From the NCBI RefSeq assembly GCF_963259705.1, contig NC_081844.1, forward strand, positions 50,639,501 through 50,703,500: a DNA stretch of 64,000 bases, written 5' to 3'. This DNA comes from Myotis daubentonii (lineage: Eukaryota > Chordata > Mammalia > Chiroptera > Vespertilionidae). The notes under the pieces are model-generated. The model did no database searches. It saw nothing but the letters and a program-made list of their open reading frames with translations, and had not been told where the DNA came from. This document shows positions 1-9,133 of this stretch, in pieces; position 1 is the first letter of the stretch; every line of letters begins with the position of its first letter. Made by a program: the position numbers and the translations under genes.

Positions 1-727
1 TTTTACAAAACCCTTGGGTATCGAAGTCCTTTATCCTCTCTACTTTCTTCATTCTTTTCCTACCAAGTTTTTACTTTAATGATGTACTATCTGATGGCTC
101 TCTGCTTTTTCATTGCACTTGGAAGGTAGAACCACTGGCCTAAGTGAAACTGCTGCACATCTGAGACTTCCCCAGAGCAGTAGAGCACTGTGTGAGAGTT
201 TCACCACAGGTCAGATTGATTCCATCATAAATTAATGATTGCCAAACTAAAAAATGCCAGAAATACCTCCTGTAAACCTGACTTTGTCCCTCTGAAAACT
301 TCCTCTGCAATTCACCACAATCATCTCAAAACTTTTCAAGTTTCATCAAATTTCTGATGACCCCCTATCTCTCTCAATCCCTCATAGTCTACAATAATTT
401 CACCTTTTACTTTACAGAGAAAATAGAAGCTCTCAGACAAAAATTCCTTCATCTTCCCAATATTCCCCTGATATTCATACACCAATCACACAAATCAACT
501 TGCATATGCACATATCCTTTCTGCCACTTCTCCTATGGCCATGGAGAAGGTGTGCAGTGTCTACTTAAAGCCATTCCCTCCACCTGTGCTGCTGCTTTCA
601 CCTCTTCCTGCCTCTGGGAACCATGATCCAGATGATTCCTAGGTTAAAGTCAATAGTCAGCCTCTTCCTTCCACCTGAAACCTTCCCATTATCTTTTTAA
701 ACATGTAACATTTGTGTAGCTATTATA
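1..727. other. Intronic sequence without recognised features
   Basis: AT-rich single-copy-looking DNA. I see no splice-flanked coding exon, no RNA gene and no repeat family I can name. Open frames here are short and lack any recognisable motif. Confidence 0.5.
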
Positions 728-1747
728 AAAAAGACAAGAAATAACATGTTGAGGATGCACAGAAAAATGGATCCTTTGTACTCTGCTGCTGGGGATGTAA
801 ATTGGCACAGCCACTATGGACAACACTATGGAGGTTCCTGAAAGTTAAAAAAAGAACTACCATATGGCCCAGCAATGCCACTCCTGGGTATTTATCTGAA
901 GATGCTAATGAAAACACTAACTTGAAAAGTTATATGCACCCTCATGTTCATTGCAGTATTATTTTAGAGCTTTTTATAAAAATTTACTGATTTGAGAGAA
1001 AGAGAAGCATCGACTTGTAGTTCCACTTATTTATGCATTTATTGGTTCATTCTTGTATTTTCCCTGACCAGGGAGCAAAGTTGCAACCATGCAAACTGAA
1101 TGACGCTGTAACTAACTGAACTACCTGGCCAGGGCTCACTGCAGCATTATTTACAATAGCTAAAACATGTAGTAACTTAAGTGTCCATGGATGGGTGAAC
1201 GAATAATGAAAGTGTGTTATAAATATAAAATGGAATATTATTCAGCCATAAAAGAAGGAAATCATGACAATGACATTTACAACAACATAGCTGGAACTTG
1301 AGGGCATTATGCTCAGTGAAATAAGTCAAACAGAGAAAAATAAATTCCATAATTCCATATGGAATTAATTCCACTTATTTGTAGAATCTTAAAAAAAAAG
1401 AGTTCATAGATACAGAGAACAGAGGCGGTTGCCAGGTTCAGGGTGGAGGGTGGGCAAATTTGGGTGAAGGTGGTAAAAAGTACAAACTTTCAGTGATAAA
1501 TAAATAAGTCATGAGTATGTGATGTACAACTTGACTATAGTTACTAATATTGCATTGTATACCTGAAAGTTGCTAAGAGAGTAGATTTTAAAAGTTCTTA
1601 TCACAAGAAATAAACATTGATACTAATGTGTGATGTGTTGGATATTAACTAGACTTACTGTGGCGATCATTTCACAACATATACAAATATAGAATCTTTG
1701 TGTTGTACACTGTAAACTCATATGTCAATTATATATCAATTTTTAAA
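728..1747 (+). mobile_element. Old L1 fragment: ORF2 C-terminus plus 3' UTR, split by a SINE
   Basis: The left part matches the end of L1 ORF2: the conserved stretch just before the C-terminal PFDP/LLGIYP-type region is readable, with several stops and frameshifts. It continues after a SINE insertion (about 969-1134) through the end of ORF2 into a typical mammalian L1 3' UTR and ends in an A-rich tail near 1742-1747. The element is 5'-truncated and inactive. Divergence puts it well before the Ves insertion it contains. Confidence 0.85.
969..1134 (-). mobile_element. Ves SINE (degraded), inserted in L1
   Basis: Antisense copy of the tRNA-derived Ves SINE. The head reads CCTGGCCAGG-like at the right end and the tail is AT-rich at the left. 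A worn target duplication (TGCAGTATTATTT / TGCAGCATTATTT) of L1 sequence flanks it, showing insertion into an already resident L1. Confidence 0.75.
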
Positions 1748-1774
1748 AAACCATAAAACTGACTTTATATTATT

Positions 1775-2040
1775 TTACAGATAATGCTCTCTCTCCTTCG
1801 CCATCAAGTTTCTCAAAGGAGTTATCTGTACCCAATGTCTCCATTTTCTCACTGGCCACTTATTCTCTGGGCTGTGCCAAACAGCTCTTGAGACGGTCAA
1901 TACTGACATTTACATGATCAAATAAATACTTTTTATTTTTATATAACCTCCCAGCAGCATCCTATACTGCTGACCTCAGTTGTCCTTTTGTAGCCCTCTC
2001 TTTTATAAACTTCTGCTTCACAACTCTGTCTTAGTTTTTA
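1775..2040 (+). repeat. L2 fragment (ORF2 region)
   Basis: Resembles the coding part of the ancient L2 LINE in sense orientation (the pyrimidine-rich stretch running into a GACATTTACATGATCAA-like segment). Strongly diverged; family call from recognition only. Confidence 0.45.
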
Positions 2041-2059
2041 TCCGGAGAGCAATAAAGAA

Positions 2060-2150
2060 TTTTAATCAGGTAGGTGGTATGATTACATTACTTTTGCATT
2101 CTTCAAAAGCTCATCCTACAATATAGAGAATGAAGCAGGATCAGAATAGA
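2060..2150 (-). repeat. L2 fragment, antisense
   Basis: Antisense remnant resembling the L2 segment that reads 'AGTGATCTTTTTAAAATGTAAATC' in other copies. Short and weak. Confidence 0.3.
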
Positions 2151-2160
2151 TGTGGGGAGA

Positions 2161-2320
2161 GCCCTAGCTGGTGCTGCTCTGTGGGTTGGGCATCATCCTG
2201 TGCCCTGAAAAGTTGCCGGTCAGGGCACATGTCCTTGTTCCTGCTCAATCCCCAGTAGGGGCCATGCAGGAGGCAGCCAATGGATGTCTCACTCTACCTC
2301 TCCAGCTTCATCTTGTACTG
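2161..2320 (+). mobile_element. Ves SINE (degraded)
   Basis: Begins with GCCCTAGCTGGT, followed by the GGTCAGGGCACATG and CAGGAGGCAGCCAATG motifs of the Ves consensus, then a pyrimidine-rich 3' part. No clear A-tail or target duplication remains. Confidence 0.8.
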
Positions 2321-2419
2321 CACCTGCCAAGCTCCTTCTGCTCCAGTCTCACTGGGCCTCTAGGCCTCATACACGCTATAATCTTGGTTACCATGGGTGT
2401 TTGCACATGATTTCCTGAT

Positions 2420-2700
2420 TTTGGGACACACTTCCCTCCCTTCCTTGTTCAGTTGACTCTTACCCTTCCAATCTCAACACAAGTTGCTCCTCTAAAACCG
2501 TCTTATTTTCTAATTGTATATATACTTTTTATCACAATTGACCCATCACAATTTCACTTTTATACTTTGTGTGTGTTTGGTTATTGAATTAGTGGCTGTT
2601 TCTCCAACTGGACCATGAGGTCAAAAATCATGTATAACCTAAGCCTAGTCCACGGCTGACAACAGTAGGCATTTAATAAATACTTATAGAGTAACATAAA
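2420..2700 (+). repeat. L2 fragment with 3' end
   Basis: Sense-oriented end of the ancient L2 LINE. The terminal segment with AGTAGGCATTTAATAAATACTT is diagnostic for the L2 3' end. Confidence 0.6.
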
Positions 2701-3404
2701 ATATAATTTCAATCATAAGACTGATAAATTTGTTCTAAAATAAGTCACTGACACTATGAGGTAAATTTCAAAATACTATGGGACATCAATTTATAAGTTC
2801 AAAGAATGCAAAGTAAAAAAGAATCATGACAATTTTCTTAGGAGGATTAGAAAGTGAATGCATTAATTAGTTTTTAGGTTCTTTCTAATTTGTAACTTCT
2901 TTCTCAATGAAATTGAGAAATGACTAATTCTACAAACCAAGGAAAAGCTGTACTTTGTAGAACAAGAGACCATGAAGGTGGAAAATTGCAGCTTCAAATT
3001 CTCAATCTTTTACTTATTGCCAAAGCCCTGGAAAAAGAGGTTCTCTTTTACTGGCTCAGAAAACAGAACTACTCAATGACAACCCCACCTTGGAACAGCA
3101 TCCTCTGTGGCCCCGCATCACAAAGCAGAAACTCCCCTGGCACAGGAAAGCACAGAGCAAGTTTCCCCCACAACTTCACCTCCTCACACTGCTACTGGCG
3201 GCAGGCATGGAAGGAAAGTGGGGGATGACAAAACCTATCACAATTAATTATTTAACATTTTTACATTTGGAAGTTTACACTCTGATTCCCCTTCTTGATG
3301 AAAAGCTTTAAAATATTTTATAAAGTGATTCCTCAAATTTGTACAGTTATAAAATCAAGTACCCTAAAGTTGTACCTAAACATAGGTTTCATTAAACTAC
3401 AGAA

Positions 3405-3640
3405 TATTCAAGTAGTGTTTATTGATTTAATAAATATTTACCAAGATTCTAAATGTAATGTATTCGGCACTAGGTCACATTAGTTAGCAAAACCAACATA
3501 CACCCTGCTTCATTGAGTTTATAAGAGAAACAGAAAAAATAAATATATAGATTAAATAATTAGAAAACATAACAAGTGCTATGGAGAAAGAATAGGTAGT
3601 GCACAGAATAACAGGAAGGCTTTTGAAAGGGTAGAAAATT
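3405..3640 (-). repeat. L2 fragment, antisense
   Basis: Starts with a TTTATTGATTTAATAAATATTTACC segment in antisense L2 orientation and continues with the diverged 'drug-out' order of L2 3' UTR motifs (GCACTAGG, AAACCAACATACACCCTGC, GAAACAGAAAAAATAAATA). Confidence 0.5.
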
Positions 3641-4320
3641 TGCTATGACAATATAATATTTATGCTTAGCTATGTATGTCCATGGATGATAATTCAGGGA
3701 GTGGTGAGGAAATATACAGAGTTGTTCCCAGCAGAGATAATGATTAGAAAGTTATTTCTGACACTGAATGAAGTGTTCGTTTTTAGACTATTAAGTTCCT
3801 TTAAGGCAGGGGTATTCTTCATAAAAGCAAAGAGTGACCTAGTACTTGTCAGATGGTTGGCATTCAATAAGACATGGTTGACAGGTAAACTCATTTCTAC
3901 TAGTTACGGCATATAAAATTTATCCTGGATATACTCCAGAGGTGCTTTGTAAGTTACAGATATTTTTGATCATTCTTTGTACAATATTCATAAACAAACT
4001 TATTTTGCAAAATTGAAATTGAATGAACCATGCAATTAGACATATTGCCAGTATGTCTTGCCTGGATACTTTTAAACCAATATAGCTAAAGAAAAACAAA
4101 TCTTAACTAAAATTAGTGTCTGGTGTAAGTGTGTTTCTAGAATGCATGCCATCGATGTTGATTTAGTGGATCTGAGATGAGGCACAACTATGGGTATTCT
4201 ATCCCCACCCCATATACACACATGCACACACACATGTCTATACGGTTTTCTCAGGTGATGCTGATGTCCATCTGATTGAAAACTTTTGCTTTTACTTTAA
4301 TTTTAAAATGTAATTTGTTT

Positions 4321-4409
4321 CTCCCATCCAAGTTCTAAGCAGGCCTGAACCTGCTTAGCTTCCGAGATCAGATGAGATCAGGCGCATTCAGGGTAATATG
4401 GCCATAGAC
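4321..4409 (-). pseudogene. Truncated 5S rRNA pseudogene
   Basis: On the minus strand this begins exactly at the 5' base of 5S rRNA (GTCTATGGCCATATTACCCT) and stays collinear through the helix I-IV region to the GGATGGGAG segment, about 89 of roughly 120 nt. The 3' third is missing, so the end of the internal promoter region and the terminator are lost. Several substitutions separate it from the functional gene, mostly at CpG sites. It is a dead, retroposed-looking copy. A 5S-derived SINE head is the alternative, but no SINE body follows it. Confidence 0.85.
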
Positions 4410-5489
4410 TAAAATGTCCTTTGTTTCTTTAACACTTGCTCTTAACTCTATAAAAATATTTTGACTGATATTGGCAGATTGAAATGAAGCATGAGAAAGA
4501 GCAGTCTTGATATTCACCTCATTTTCATATTTTTACCTTTCATATCATTCTTCCTTTTCTCATATAAAAAATAAAACCTAATGCTTCAGTCATTATGAAA
4601 TTATGTTCTGGGGTTATTTTTCTTATATAAACATGACTTCAAAAAGAAGCTGAATGGAGGCACATTTCAGGGGATTAAAACGAATATTTTTAAAAACAAA
4701 ATTTAAAACACATTCACTGATGTGCTTGAAGTTATTTTTGTAAAAGGAACTAAAATTTTTTTTAAAGAAGTAAAATTGATAACAAAAGAGGGAAACATAA
4801 GGGTATATTTACATTAAAAATGAAAAAAAAATGTATTCAGTGTTTTACACATACACACAAGGCTTCCAAAACAAATTACAAGGAAAAAATTGGTTGGTAA
4901 AGCAGCTCAGACTGAAAAATAAACATCATTTCAATTTCTCCCTTAAATTTAAATACTGGTATTCTGGCCATGTAACTGTGTATAATATATTAGGAGAAAA
5001 TGGATCAAAACACAAGTGCTATGTGTTCTAGGTTTTTTGTTTTGGGAAGACAAATTCATCAGAAATATTTATAACTTCCACACTTGAATCTCCTGTTAAA
5101 AGCAGAAGACAGTCTTTGCAGGTCTTAGACAAGGAGTTCAGAGCTACTTGTACATGTGATTGAGAAACAGAAGCACAGGCCTCTCATGCTTGGAGGGTCA
5201 TTCTCGTCAAATGGACGTACAGGTGCAGGAGGGATGCACGAGCTGCAAGGAGTAGGGAAGGGCACCAGCCAGGCTGAGCAGCTGATCGACCCCTGTGTCA
5301 AGGGGATGCTGGATACTGCAGCCAGGACCCCTTCCCACCCAAAATGGCGAGAGAAAAGAGTACTCCAAAGGAAAGCTACATTTTTATCAGCATGATTTAT
5401 GACCATTAGCTGCATACTTCCTTACTCAGTGCCTATTTGCTGTAGGTTTTCTAAGAACTTACTTCAAACGGAGAAACTCCACGGTGAAA
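4410..5489. other. Intronic sequence, nothing assigned
   Basis: No repeat or exon recognised. The stretch 5120-5420 is more GC-rich than its surroundings and is open in two frames on opposite strands, but neither frame has splice signals or a motif I recognise. Confidence 0.4.
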
Positions 5490-5960
5490 ATAGAGCCATT
5501 TGTGTCAAGGAAACAAAAATGAAGTCGGAAGGCCATGAAAATTATGCCTTGTGCTCATCCCACCCATGAACATGTGGACTTTTGAGCCAGCAGTGAAACC
5601 ACATCCTGAACTTGAGTTCCTCCTTATGGCAACATGGCCATCTGCACCCTTCACCCTGAAAGGAGCCAATTTGTTTCAGCAGCCAGCGTCCTTCATTTGT
5701 ATTGAGGACCTAACTGAGGTTTGAACTCTAGGACTTTCTGCTTGCCTCAGTCTCTCACCGCAGGCCCTGACGAATATTTTTGAACTAGTCATCACACCAT
5801 GTTAGACGGTCAATGGAAAAGTTTTTTTTTATTACAACTTGTGGTTTGTGCCTTTATAAGCATTTGTTTTCTTTGTTCTTCCTCAGCACAATTTGAGTTG
5901 CTACCTGAATCGGTGCCTCCTTATTGCAATCCTTTGCTCAAATAAATGCTTTTTATTCAT
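5490..5960 (+). repeat. Possible worn solo LTR (class I-like)
   Basis: The order of signals suggests an old retroviral LTR: a TATA-like CCTTTATAAGC near 5853, then about 50 nt later a pyrimidine/CTGAATCGGTGCC segment, then CTCAAATAAATGC with an AATAAA polyadenylation signal. Both ends are too worn to show TG...CA or a target duplication. Other non-LTR origins are possible. Confidence 0.3.
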
Positions 5961-5962
5961 TA

Positions 5963-6345
5963 TTAGAGGCCTGGTGCATGAAATTCGTGCATTGGGGGGT
6001 GGGGGGTGTGTGTGTGTCCCTAAGCCCAGCCTGCACCCTCTCCAATCTGGGACCCCTCAGGGGATGTCCAACTGCCGGTTTAGGCCTAATCTGGCCTAAA
6101 CTGGCAGTCAGACATCCCTCTCACAATCCAGGATCGCTGGCTCTTAACTACTTGCCTGCCTTTCTGCCTGATTGCCCCTAACTGCTCCCCTGCCTGCCTG
6201 ATTGCCCCCAACTGCACTCCCCTGTAGGCCTGGTCACCCCAAACTGCCCTCCCCTGCTGGCCATCTTATGACAATGTGGGGGCAGACATCTTATGATGCA
6301 AGGGCATGAGGGTCAATTTGCATATTACCTCTTTATTATATAGGA
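5963..6345 (-). mobile_element. Non-autonomous HeliBat-type Helitron
   Basis: Read on the minus strand it starts TCCTATATAATAAAGAGG at 6345 and ends with a GTGCATGAAATTCGTGCA hairpin (5976-5993) a few bases before a CTAA (mutated CTAG) terminus at 5963. It sits between A and T as expected for Helitrons, without a target duplication. No Rep/helicase coding capacity. Internal sequence has degenerate GCCCCTAACTGC-type short repeats. Confidence 0.9.
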
Positions 6346-6356
6346 TAGCCTAAATC

Positions 6357-6362
6357 TTTTGT
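6357..6362. repeat. 6-bp target site duplication, left copy
   Basis: TTTTGT immediately outside the TG terminus of the LTR. The same six bases occur at 9128-9133, so the whole composite between them was a single insertion. Confidence 0.85.
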
Positions 6363-7189
6363 TGCCGGGGTCCAACCCCAGCAGGTCCAGGGGTCCCCAA
6401 AGGTGTGGACGGAGTCGGCGAAGAAGGAATGACACGGAGACAGGGTTCAGTTGATCAGCAGCCTAGCCAGGATCTCCAGCCCGGATCTCCAGAGAGGTTC
6501 TGCTTCGGATCTCCAGTGAGGTTCTGCAGCCATGTTCCCTCGCTAGGTTCTCCAGCCAGGTTCTGTCCAGGCTCTCCAGTCAGGTTCAGTGTCCAGGTTT
6601 CAGTCAGGTTCTCCTGCCAATCTCTGTAGTCAGGCTCAGTCCAGGATCCCTTGCCATGTTCTCCCGCTAGGCTCTGTCTCTAGGCTCCGAGGCCAGTCCC
6701 TCTCCAGGATCCTCCGGCATGCTCTCGCCAGCGAAGTTCTTCTGTCTCTAGAGAACGCTCTGTGTAGGTTGTGTGCCTAGGCTCTGTCTCTCTTGGTCCT
6801 GTCTTCCAAGCCCTGTGTTCTCAGTTCTGTGTTCTGAGTTCTGTCTGTTTCTGTCTTGTTACAACTGTATTTATACCAGTTGATTCAATCCTATCAATCT
6901 CTATTACAAAGGTTAGGGCGTTTCTTATCTCCATTCCAGGGAGAAAAGATTATGTAGTTTAAGCATGATTGTTCATAGTTAAAGGGATTAATTACCCGCC
7001 TGGCACTTAGTTGAGGGGTTTTATTCCCTCCCCAACTTCAGGGGAAAATCCCTACCTGGGGATTCAACCTTTCTAGGAGAGGTGACCTTGGTTAAAACAC
7101 AGCCCCAAGAAGGTGAGCAAACATATTAAGAACCGTATGCCATATATGCCAGGTCCCTTGAAACAGCAAGGATGGACCGGCTCCCGGCA
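6363..7189 (-). repeat. 3' LTR of the composite provirus (827 bp)
   Basis: Ends TG...CA with imperfect inverted termini (TGCCGGGAG / CCCCGGCA). On the minus strand a TATAAATA box lies at 6875-6868, 314 bases from the LTR start. The part downstream of it is a degenerate array of GAACCTGGCTGGAGA-like units. The polypurine tract adjoins at 7190. Confidence 0.9.
6868..6875 (-). promoter_or_regulatory. TATA box of the LTR (intact)
   Basis: TATAAATA on the minus strand, at the same LTR offset (314) as in all related LTRs in the window. Confidence 0.7.
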
Positions 7190-7207
7190 AATTCCCCCTT
7201 TTTTATT
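7190..7207 (-). other. Polypurine tract
   Basis: AAAAAAGGGGGAATT on the minus strand directly abuts the LTR start, as expected for the plus-strand primer of retroviral reverse transcription. Confidence 0.8.
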
Positions 7208-7524
7208 TTTTAAAAGCATTAAAAAGAAAAACCTGAAATGCTCTCTTATATCCATTTTAAGAGTAGGATTGGCGCTTTCCGCTATTACCTGAGTCTTGAT
7301 CTATCACCCCAGGGAGAGCTTGCCAATCCTGCACTTTCCCGGGGTAGAAAGGCTGCAGTGGGGTTAAGGATAAGGCTCCTTGGGCCTACCTTCTCCCATG
7401 CCTCTACATTTACCTTTCAGGCACCTTTCCTTCCTCAGAAAAGCATGGACGTATTTCTTGTATAAAATGTTCCATCTGACTGGGAGTAACCTTAATTCCT
7501 CTGCTAGCAAGCATATGTGTTAAA

Positions 7525-7752
7525 AGATCAATACGGAGTCTTTTTTCTTGAGACTCAGTATGGCACATCTTCTTAATCTAAAGATCAATACAGAGTCTTC
7601 TTTCTTTGGACTCAGTATGGCACATCTTCTCAATCTAAGGATCAATACAGAGTCTTCTTTCTTTGGACTCAGTATGGCACATCTTCTCAATCTAAGAATC
7701 AATACAGAGTCTTCTTTCTTTGGACCCAGTATGGCACATCTTCTCAATCTAA
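7525..7752 (-). repeat. 57-bp tandem repeat, four units
   Basis: Four head-to-tail copies of a 57-bp unit (4 x 57 = 228 bp), each differing at only a few sites. Because 57 is divisible by three, both strands stay open in at least one frame, giving a 19-residue period. The related provirus at 29154 has three units at the equivalent place. Confidence 0.95.
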
Positions 7753-7978
7753 GTTCTGTACTATCCACCTTCTTACCCTACTTATCCTCTATAGGGGGGT
7801 CTGTAGCACCCTGGTGGAGTCCTATCCGTCCCGAGTGTGGGGTTCTCAATGGGGGGGCTTACCTAAGGGAATCCTGTTCCAGGGGTTCCCAAAGGTGTGG
7901 ACGGAGTCGGCGAAGACTATCCACCCTCTTCCTACGGTGGAGACCTATCCGTCCCGAGTGTGGGGCGCTTACCTAGGG

Positions 7979-7996
7979 GTCCCTGTTCGGGCGCCA
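7979..7996 (-). other. Primer binding site, tRNA-Lys3 type
   Basis: The minus strand reads TGGCGCCCGAACAGGGAC, the 18-nt complement of the 3' end of tRNA-Lys3 used by lentiviruses and by MMTV-like betaretroviruses. It lies two bases after the LTR end. Confidence 0.9.
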
Positions 7997-7998
7997 TA

Positions 7999-8825
7999 TG
8001 CCGGGGTCCAACCCCAGCAGGTCCAGGGGTCCCCAAAGGTGTGGACGGAGTCGGCGAAGAAGGAATGACACGGAGACAGGGTTCAGTTGATCAGCAGCCT
8101 AGCCAGGATCTCCAGCCCGGATCTCCAGAGAGGTTCTGCTTCGGATCTCCAGTGAGGTTCTGCAGCCATGTTCCCTCGCTAGGTTCTCCAGCCAGGTTCT
8201 GTCCAGGCTCTCCAGTCAGGTTCAGTGTCCAGGTTTCAGTCAGGTTCTCCTGCCAATCTCTGTAGTCAGGCTCAGTCCAGGATCCCTTGCCATGTTCTCC
8301 CGCTAGGCTCTGTCTCTAGGCTCCGAGGCCAGTCCCTCTCCAGGATCCTCCGGCATGCTCTCGCCAGCGAAGTTCTTCTGTCTCTAGAGAACGCTCTGTG
8401 TAGGTTGTGTGCCTAGGCTCTGTCTCTCTTGGTCCTGTCTTCCAAGCCCTGTGTTCTCAGTTCTGTGTTCTGAGTTCTGTCTGTTTCTGTCTTGTTACAA
8501 CTGTATTTGTACCAGTTGATTCAATCCTATCAATCTCTATTACAAAGGTTAGGGCGTTTCTTATCTCCATTCCAGGGAGAAAAGATTATGTAGTTTAAGC
8601 ATGATTGTTCATAGTTAAAGGGATTAATTACCCGCCTGGCACTTAGTTGAGGGGTTTTATTCCCTCCCCAACTTCAGGGGAAAATCCCTACCTGGGGATT
8701 CAACCTTTCTAGGAGAGGTGACCTTGGTTAAAACACAGCCCCAAGAAGGTGAGCAAACATATTAAGAACCGTATGCCATATATGCCAGGTCCCTTGAAAC
8801 AGCAAGGATGGACCGGCTCCCGGCA
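7999..8825 (-). repeat. Middle LTR of the composite provirus (827 bp)
   Basis: Same length as the LTR at 6363-7189 and identical to it except at 8509, where the TATA box reads TACAAATA on the minus strand. It is the LTR next to the primer site, so it acts as the 5' LTR of the complete unit. Sequence on its other side is the 3' part of a second internal region, which shows the tandem structure. Confidence 0.9.
8504..8511 (-). promoter_or_regulatory. Mutated TATA box (TACAAATA)
   Basis: Position 8509 is the only difference I find between the two full LTRs here. It changes TATAAATA to TACAAATA on the viral strand, which would be expected to weaken initiation. Confidence 0.65.
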
Positions 8826-9108
8826 AATTCCCCCTTTTTTATTTTTTAAAAGCATTAAAAAGAAAAACCTGAAATGCTCTCTTATATCCATTTTAAGAGT
8901 AGGATTGACGCTTTCTGCTATTACCTGAGTCCTGATCTATCACCCCAGGGAGAGCTTGCCAATCCTGCACTTTCCCGGGGTAGAAAGGCTGCAGTGGGGT
9001 TAAGGATAAGGCTCCTTGGGCCTACCTTCTCCCATGCCTCTACATTTACCTTTCCGGCACCTTTCCTTCCTCAGAAAAGCATGGACGTATTTCTTGTATA
9101 AAATGTTC
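8826..9108 (-). repeat. Second, partial copy of the internal region
   Basis: Matches 7190-7472 with about four substitutions, including the polypurine tract. It stops at GAACATTTTATAC and is joined directly to a 19-bp LTR start, so most of the outer LTR, the primer site and the leader of this unit are deleted. Confidence 0.85.
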
Positions 9109-9133
9109 TGTGGACCTGCTCCCGGCATTTTGT
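9109..9133 (-). repeat. LTR stub (19 bp) and right target duplication
   Basis: 9109-9127 reads TGCCGGGAGCAGGTCCACA on the minus strand, the start of the LTR with small changes. TTTTGT (9128-9133) follows and matches the left duplication. Confidence 0.8.

Larger units (their letters stand above)
6363..9127 (-). mobile_element. Composite non-autonomous endogenous retrovirus (tandem provirus)
   Basis: Minus-strand insertion bounded by TTTTGT duplications. In viral order it has: a 19-bp LTR start (9127-9109); the 3' part of an internal region plus polypurine tract (9108-8826); a complete LTR (8825-7999); a Lys3-type primer site (7996-7979); a leader and internal region (to 7190); and a complete LTR (7189-6363). 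No gag, pro, pol or env is present. The two full LTRs are both 827 bp and I see one difference between them, so the insertion is very young. The two copies of the internal 3' segment differ at about four sites, more than the LTRs do. It lies in the same transcriptional sense as MARCHF1. Confidence 0.85.

Noticed and set aside
2920..3311. 102-codon open frame on the plus strand
   Set aside because: Opposite strand to the gene, no recognisable protein, and no promoter or splice context.
5125..5415. Overlapping open frames on both strands in a GC-richer segment
   Set aside because: No motif or plausible exon boundaries. Could be an old repeat; left unassigned.
7525..7752. Regular short repeats resembling a CRISPR array
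   Set aside because: Units are contiguous without spacers and belong to a mammalian retroviral element.
7520..8265. Open frames on both strands of the retroviral leader and LTR
   Set aside because: They follow the 57-bp repeat and the LTR unit repeats. No gag, protease or other retroviral domain is present.
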